A DNA stretch of 37,050 bases, from NCBI GenBank assembly GCA_021107455.1, contig JAIOSU010000109.1, forward strand, positions 1-37,050, given 5' to 3'. Source of the DNA: Clostridiales bacterium. Lineage in GTDB: Bacteria; Bacillota; Clostridia; Peptostreptococcales; Acidaminobacteraceae. Below the pieces are notes generated by a model. That model saw nothing but the letters and a program-made list of their open reading frames with translations. It was not told the DNA's origin and made no database searches. How positions within the stretch are numbered: position 1 is the first letter of the stretch; every line of letters begins with the position of its first letter. Shown here one piece after another: positions 32,836-37,050 of this stretch. Made by a program: the position numbers and the translations under genes.

Positions 32836-35241
32836 ATGACTAAGAAATTTTGTTCAATTGCTTTCTGCTTCTTATTGTTAACAAGTTGTCAATCAAACAA
32901 CTCACCCGATGTTTCAACCAAGGACGTTTCAACCATTGATACTCCTGTTGAAATATCTGAGACAGAAACCATTACTGAAAATGATCCAATTGAGACAGAA
33001 ACAAAACAAACTGAAGTTTTAACAGAATTACCCACAGAGCCGGTGATCAAGAAAAACGTTGAAACCAATGAAAAACACACACTGATTTATAGTGCGATGA
33101 CAAATCCCGAAAAGAATCAAATTATGCTTGAATCAGTGACCATAGACATTAATGCTCCCGAATCCATTCAACTTGAAATTCACTCAATCGAAATAGAGCA
33201 AATGGGTTATGACTTTATTGTACCGGTAACACCTATATTCGAGATCGATGCAGGGGGCTCTTTTTTCGATGAACCCGTTATACTATCCTACCCACATGAT
33301 GAAGATGATTATTCAAATTATTATGGTTTTTTTTATGATTCGGAAAATGACACCATTGAAATGCTCCCCTTTATCAGAAAAGCCACTCAAACTCAATTCT
33401 ACACTAACCATTTCAGCAATATTTTCATCGCCCAAATGACACCTGAAATGAGTCAACATTTTCAGGAACGAAAAGATGTAGTTACACCATTTCAAGTGGG
33501 ATCAGATGACTTCAGATTCGTCAACAATGGCTCTTATGCTGCTCCGAACGGTCATTGTGATGGGCAAAGTCAAGCAGCCATGTGGTATTTTAAGAACATC
33601 CGTCTCAAAAACATGGATGATCCTAGCACCGCACTTCATCAATTGTATGACAATAATCTCAATGATTTCAGGACACCGAATTTTTGGTACGACGATAGTT
33701 GGCTGTATCGATTTGCTAGTAGCGTTCAAAAGGATGAGCGTTCAGGATACATATTCGGACTATTGCATTTGGATACAGACATATATACAGAAGATGTAGA
33801 CCAGAATGATCAATATGTGTTCGACGCATTTTATCTCAGTATGCTTCTTGCCAATAGACCACAACTTATCTGGATATGGAACAGTGACGCCAGTACTGGT
33901 CACGCTCTCATAGCCTACGCGATCAAAGGCAATCGCCTTTATGTTGCTGATCCAAATTATCCTGGTGCAGAACGCTATATCGAGTTTGTAGATGGTGCAT
34001 TCAAGCCTTATGGATCAGGTGCGAATTTCAAGGAAATTGAAGCCAGAGGTGAGACCACTTACACAGAATTTCAATTTTTGGGAGAATTTGCGACAATTGA
34101 TGAACACCAAATTGAAACCAGATGGAGAGAAGTGACCTCCGGACAGCTGTCTAATGAATACTTCCCATATTTTGCTGTCATTTCCGAAACAGGAAATGTA
34201 TGTATCCAAAAGTACAAGTTTAAAATTGAACCCATTGACAATACACCCGATGAATTTCAGTTTACATTATTCAGCCCGTCAATGGAAAAATATAACTTAA
34301 CTGATGCAACTGGAACAGAAGTTTTATCGCCACCATTTGAAATGATAAATCTGGAACCATTCACATATGTACTTGAAGAAATCAATGAAGGTGATAATAC
34401 CATTGGTGTGTTGATCGAAGGTAAAAAAGGACTCGGTTCAACTTATGATTGGGCTGGATTTCAGTGGCTGCAGATATATAATGATACGGACTTGCTGCTT
34501 CAAGCTGATAAAACATCTGTAAAACCTGGTGATACAGTTACTTTAACAGCAAAAATGGATAGTGGCATTGATATCTCAAATCAACTTGAATGGGTTGTTG
34601 AAGGTGAAGTCAAATCAATCCAAACGACGGAATATGAGTTTTCCTCAAGTGAAATAGGTACTTTTGCCATAGAAGCTGTATTATTCGAATCAAATCTTCG
34701 AAAACAAATACTCATCGAAGTGACTGAAGATCCCATAGAGCCCGTACAGGAAATTCAAGAATCTGAATCTACTAAAGTTTCAGGGACTTATTCCTGCACA
34801 TTCTTACTATCCAGTTATCTAACTGAGCCAGATACAAATTTCCAAGATGATCCTTGGTACACTGCCGAACAAAAAGTGCAAATGGCAAAAGAAAGCGCTG
34901 CAAGTCTACAAGAAGCTTTTTCAGAAAGAGTTGGAATCCAGAATGTTGATCGTAACAACTTCCGGGTTACCGTACACGATGATGGCACCTGCTCCATTGG
35001 ATTTAGTGATTTTCTTGGCTTTAACATGGCTTTTTATTCTGTAGGTCCCGTACCTTTCAACGGTGGCAATGTGACTTTCGACATTACGCATAATGGCAAC
35101 CAATTCTCTGGAATTGTCCAGTTTGAGCTGGCTGATGATGGCGTCGAGATGTGGGGTAGAGTAAGAAAATCATCTAGAGACAACCAATACAATTGCTATA
35201 TAACTGCAACGTACGAATTTGAAGGTTATAAAGGGGAATAA
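32836..35241 (+). CDS. Lipoprotein with papain/C39-like cysteine peptidase domain
   Basis: An 801-residue exported lipoprotein (lipobox LLTSC, Cys18) with a long Thr/Glu-rich linker to about residue 75. A beta domain (about 80-205) is followed by a cysteine-peptidase-like domain: NGHCDGQSQAAMW with Cys241, TGHALIAYAI with His356 and VADPNYPG with Asp372, in the order Cys-His-Asp of papain-like enzymes. An Ig-like segment (LLQADKTSVKPGDTVTLTA, about 555-635) and a C-terminal beta-rich domain (SGTYSCTFLL onward) follow. The catalytic residues are present, but peptidase activity is inferred; a transglutaminase-like or bacteriocin-processing-like role is also possible. AGGAGG precedes the ATG. 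It is a single-gene unit with its own terminator. Confidence 0.83.
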   Translation: MTKKFCSIAFCFLLLTSCQSNNSPDVSTKDVSTIDTPVEISETETITENDPIETETKQTEVLTELPTEPVIKKNVETNEKHTLIYSAMTNPEKNQIMLESVTIDINAPESIQLEIHSIEIEQMGYDFIVPVTPIFEIDAGGSFFDEPVILSYPHDEDDYSNYYGFFYDSENDTIEMLPFIRKATQTQFYTNHFSNIFIAQMTPEMSQHFQERKDVVTPFQVGSDDFRFVNNGSYAAPNGHCDGQSQAAMWYFKNIRLKNMDDPSTALHQLYDNNLNDFRTPNFWYDDSWLYRFASSVQKDERSGYIFGLLHLDTDIYTEDVDQNDQYVFDAFYLSMLLANRPQLIWIWNSDASTGHALIAYAIKGNRLYVADPNYPGAERYIEFVDGAFKPYGSGANFKEIEARGETTYTEFQFLGEFATIDEHQIETRWREVTSGQLSNEYFPYFAVISETGNVCIQKYKFKIEPIDNTPDEFQFTLFSPSMEKYNLTDATGTEVLSPPFEMINLEPFTYVLEEINEGDNTIGVLIEGKKGLGSTYDWAGFQWLQIYNDTDLLLQADKTSVKPGDTVTLTAKMDSGIDISNQLEWVVEGEVKSIQTTEYEFSSSEIGTFAIEAVLFESNLRKQILIEVTEDPIEPVQEIQESESTKVSGTYSCTFLLSSYLTEPDTNFQDDPWYTAEQKVQMAKESAASLQEAFSERVGIQNVDRNNFRVTVHDDGTCSIGFSDFLGFNMAFYSVGPVPFNGGNVTFDITHNGNQFSGIVQFELADDGVEMWGRVRKSSRDNQYNCYITATYEFEGYKGE

Positions 35242-35250
35242 CACAAACGA

Positions 35251-35284
35251 AAAAATCCCGTTGAATTGAATCAGCGGGATTTTT
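35251..35284 (+). terminator. Bidirectional rho-independent terminator
   Basis: AAAAATCCCG and CGGGATTTTT are perfect 10-nt arms around a 14-nt loop, so both strands end in a T run. It serves the lipoprotein gene on the plus strand and could also stop the minus-strand CheX-like gene. Confidence 0.9.
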
Positions 35285-35338
35285 CATTAGAAGATTAATC
35301 CGAATTATTGTGTACAAGTACAGAGATAGCCCTTTATA

Positions 35339-36205
35339 TCACATGCTGAGAATCAAACAAATGTCCCCAAGATCAGTATGGAATGGAATTTTGTACAAAT
35401 TATCTCCCACTGGAGCAAAGTTTTCTTTATGGCTCTGAATTTCCAAGTCAAACTTCAAATCCTTGTCCGACATATTCACTGCAAATAGACCATTGTGAAG
35501 GTTTAGGAATTCTTTGCAAACATCAATTGTGAACTCATTAATAACTTCTAAAGTCTCACCGGCATACTTTGAAGAAAATAAAACTAAAACCTTCTCGTTT
35601 GCAGTATATGCAGTATAAATTTCTTGATTGCCTTTTATTTTTTGTTCAAACAAATAATTGTAATGCTCATCACCACTCAATTTTTCGGGTTCAGAAATAT
35701 AAACGTCATTTGTTATGAATCGAATGATATTTTTGTAAAATAGTGTTACATACTCTTTTATGACATGATCCTCTGTCCTTATTATGTTATAGATCACTTC
35801 ATCAACTTTGCCATTTTTAAGTTCATCAAACGATTCGTCTGAGAGCCCATGTTGTTTTTTGTAAGTGTTCATTGCTTCAGCAAATTCTTCAAGAGTCATA
35901 TATCCAAGATCCACTATTGTTTGAGCCATTTTCAGATGCTCAGATTGTTGCATATTTAAGATAATTTCAAGATTTTCTTCCGTCAAATAACCGAATTCTA
36001 CAGCAATCTCACCAAATCTTTTATCATGCTTCTTTTGTAGACCATTAATAACCACAACTTGGCTTGGAGTTAAGAATCCTTTATCGATTGCAATCATACC
36101 TAGTCTTAATCTAGTGCTTTTGATGCTTTGAAAAACTATATTGAGCTCCCCAGCAGAAATGAGATCATTGTTGAGTAAAAACTGGCCGAAAAATTGGGTA
36201 AACAT
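35339..36205 (-). CDS. MshEN-like repeats fused to a CheX/CheC-type phosphatase domain
   Basis: A 288-residue protein. The first 115 residues hold three repeats of a pattern seen in MshEN/GspE-N domains: FGQFLLNNDLIS, RLGMIAIDKGFLT and RFGEIAVEFGYLT, each followed by an amphipathic helix; such domains can bind c-di-GMP. The C-terminal part (about 125-288) resembles CheX-type CheY-phosphate phosphatases, with the E-x-x-N signature in CKEFLNLHNG (Glu232, Asn235). The ATG has AGGAGG upstream and lies one base after the stop of the CheY-like gene, so the two products surely act together. No other chemotaxis gene is in view. The repeat assignment is by pattern only. Confidence 0.75.
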   Translation of the reverse strand: MFTQFFGQFLLNNDLISAGELNIVFQSIKSTRLRLGMIAIDKGFLTPSQVVVINGLQKKHDKRFGEIAVEFGYLTEENLEIILNMQQSEHLKMAQTIVDLGYMTLEEFAEAMNTYKKQHGLSDESFDELKNGKVDEVIYNIIRTEDHVIKEYVTLFYKNIIRFITNDVYISEPEKLSGDEHYNYLFEQKIKGNQEIYTAYTANEKVLVLFSSKYAGETLEVINEFTIDVCKEFLNLHNGLFAVNMSDKDLKFDLEIQSHKENFAPVGDNLYKIPFHTDLGDICLILSM

Positions 36206-36206
36206 T

Positions 36207-36569
36207 TTATACCTCCTTGCAATACTTGCCGATTGTTCTCTCAAGTATATCTGCCTCAACTGGCTTTTGAATGAAATCAACTGCACCAGCCTTAAGTGCC
36301 TTACTTAAATTGTCTTTAGTGCCCACAGATGAAAGCATAACCACTTTTGCCATCTTGTCAAAAGCAATGATTCCATTTACTGCGCCAATACCATCTAGTT
36401 CTGGCATGATAATATCCATAAATACCAAGCTGGGCTTATTCTCTTTGTAAATATCTATAGCAGAACTGCCATTGGATGCTTCTAAAATCTCAAAATCTCC
36501 TAGTTCAAAAATCATATTCGTTAATTGTCGCCTGATCATTGTAGAATCGTCACAGATCAATATCTTCAT
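36207..36569 (-). CDS. CheY-like single-domain response regulator
   Basis: A 120-residue receiver domain without an output domain. Asp7/Asp8 (ILICDDST), phospho-acceptor Asp52 (VFMDIIMPELDG), switch Ser (VVMLSSVG) and Lys in FIQKP are all present. GGGGG lies six bases before the ATG. It pairs with the CheX-like phosphatase gene that starts one base after its stop. There is no kinase nearby, so phosphate must come from a kinase encoded elsewhere. It may signal to the flagellar motor or to another partner. Confidence 0.93.
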   Translation of the reverse strand: MKILICDDSTMIRRQLTNMIFELGDFEILEASNGSSAIDIYKENKPSLVFMDIIMPELDGIGAVNGIIAFDKMAKVVMLSSVGTKDNLSKALKAGAVDFIQKPVEADILERTIGKYCKEV

Positions 36570-36698
36570 TGTATCCCCCTTATGTATATTTGTTAATAAA
36601 TTTTAACATTTATTCCAGCTCTAATCAATTTCTTTTAGTAATCATCATCATTATTCAATAGACTCCTCAATTGGTTGGAACCTTTGTCGATAGTGCAC

Positions 36699-36751
36699 AA
36701 ATAAAAAAACTTCCAACTTACAAACCTATATCTAGGTCCGAAGTGGAAGTT
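36699..36751 (-). terminator. Terminator of rsgA copy 2
   Basis: TGGAAGTT/AACTTCCA arms (36744-36751 and 36708-36715), with an inner ACCT/AGGT pairing, are followed on the minus strand by TTTTTTTAT. It lies 30 bp past the rsgA copy 2 stop. The sequence is unrelated to the terminator of copy 1. Confidence 0.75.
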
Positions 36752-36780
36752 CTTTCATATGGAATCTCACATCCCAAATT

Positions 36781-37050
36781 TCATTTATAACTTTTAGTCT
36801 TGTTCATTTTAGAAATGTTTTTAAATTTTTCGTTTTTTCTCTTAATATAATCCGCTTGATTTTCTGAATAATCATCTTCAGCTTTCAGTTTCAAGTAAGA
36901 CTGCCAACGTTTTTCGGACAGCTCACCATCCCGTATTGCATCATAAACGGCACATCCAGGTTCACTCGTATGCGTACAATCACGAAAGCGACATTTGTCA
37001 AAGTAGACTTCAACATCTTGAAAAGCCATGTCCAGTCCCTCATCCGCATC
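36781..37050 (-). CDS. rsgA: RsgA copy 2, 3' portion only (gene runs off the right edge)
   Basis: The last 89 codons of a second rsgA. It includes the zinc-site motif CRFRDCTHTSEPGC and the C-terminal helices. Up to about 25 codons before the end it is identical in protein to copy 1 at 26555-27634, then it differs (QADYIKRKNEKFKN against RDDYLKKKNEKFKN, and a different final segment). The rest of the gene lies outside the window, so integrity and start cannot be judged. Having two rsgA genes about 10 kb apart is unusual, although divergent RsgA paralogues do occur in Bacillota. Confidence 0.9.
   Translation of the reverse strand, partial: DADEGLDMAFQDVEVYFDKCRFRDCTHTSEPGCAVYDAIRDGELSEKRWQSYLKLKAEDDYSENQADYIKRKNEKFKNISKMNKTKSYK
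36858..37050 (-). repeat. 193-bp direct repeat inside rsgA, copy B (truncated by window end)
   Basis: Partner of 26632-26824, in the same orientation and at an offset of 10226 bp. Two substitutions were seen, one in CCGTATTGC and one in TATGCGTAC, against CCGAATTGC and TATGTGTAC in copy A. Confidence 0.95.

Noticed and set aside
26555-37050. Insertion sequence or integron as cause of the rsgA duplication
   Set aside because: No transposase, integrase, terminal inverted repeats or target duplications were seen. The repeat boundary lies inside the coding sequence, which fits gene conversion better.

Overview
The window is AT-rich, with strong AGGAGG-type ribosome binding sites, ATG/GTG/TTG starts and normal use of UGA as a stop. 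Together with Rnf-type electron-transfer subunits, a PrpR-type sigma-54 activator, a CheX-like phosphatase and a beta-glucan phosphorylase, this points to an anaerobic or facultative Bacillota, probably a Clostridia-like lineage. That placement is inference. No rRNA, tRNA, CRISPR array, transposase or phage gene was seen.

Positions 1-6900 hold a beta-glucan utilisation block on the minus strand. A LacI-type repressor is followed by a GH94/GH149/GH161-like oligoglucan phosphorylase and a GH30 hydrolase. A near-perfect 18-bp palindrome with a central CG sits on the likely transcription start of the phosphorylase/hydrolase operon, and a related palindrome lies just beyond the GH30 gene. A small-molecule kinase-like gene (APH fold) lies upstream. 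Positions 7050-10125 hold an overlapping MFS exporter / ArsR-type regulator / yaaA operon.

Positions 10266-21330 are the most interesting part: a minus-strand catabolic cluster of a threonine-aldolase-like PLP enzyme, an alanine/serine-glyoxylate-type aminotransferase, FdrA and DUF1116 (homologues of two of the E. coli oxamate carbamoyltransferase subunits AllF/AllG), a dicarboxylate/amino-acid symporter, an FAH-fold enzyme and an amidase. It is headed by a well-matched sigma-54 promoter, with upstream TGAAAC-N6-GTTTCA palindromes, and by a PrpR-family sigma-54 activator. Diverging from the activator is a plus-strand trio: RnfC-like, RnfD-like and a short-chain dehydrogenase (21544-24610), with no other Rnf subunit in view. 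I infer one pathway handling a ureido, carbamoyl or glyoxylate-yielding compound, but the substrate cannot be read from sequence.

Positions 24687-37050 carry a flavin disulfide reductase, a possible frameshifted microgene, rsgA, a NarL-type two-component system cotranscribed with a large membrane-anchored protein bearing calcium-loop motifs, two divergent lipoproteins (one with a papain-like Cys-His-Asp arrangement), a CheY/CheX-like pair in which the phosphatase is fused to MshEN-like repeats, and the 3' end of a second rsgA. The two rsgA copies are almost identical over 193 bp but differ at 28 of 77 positions in their tails, a pattern that suggests gene conversion.
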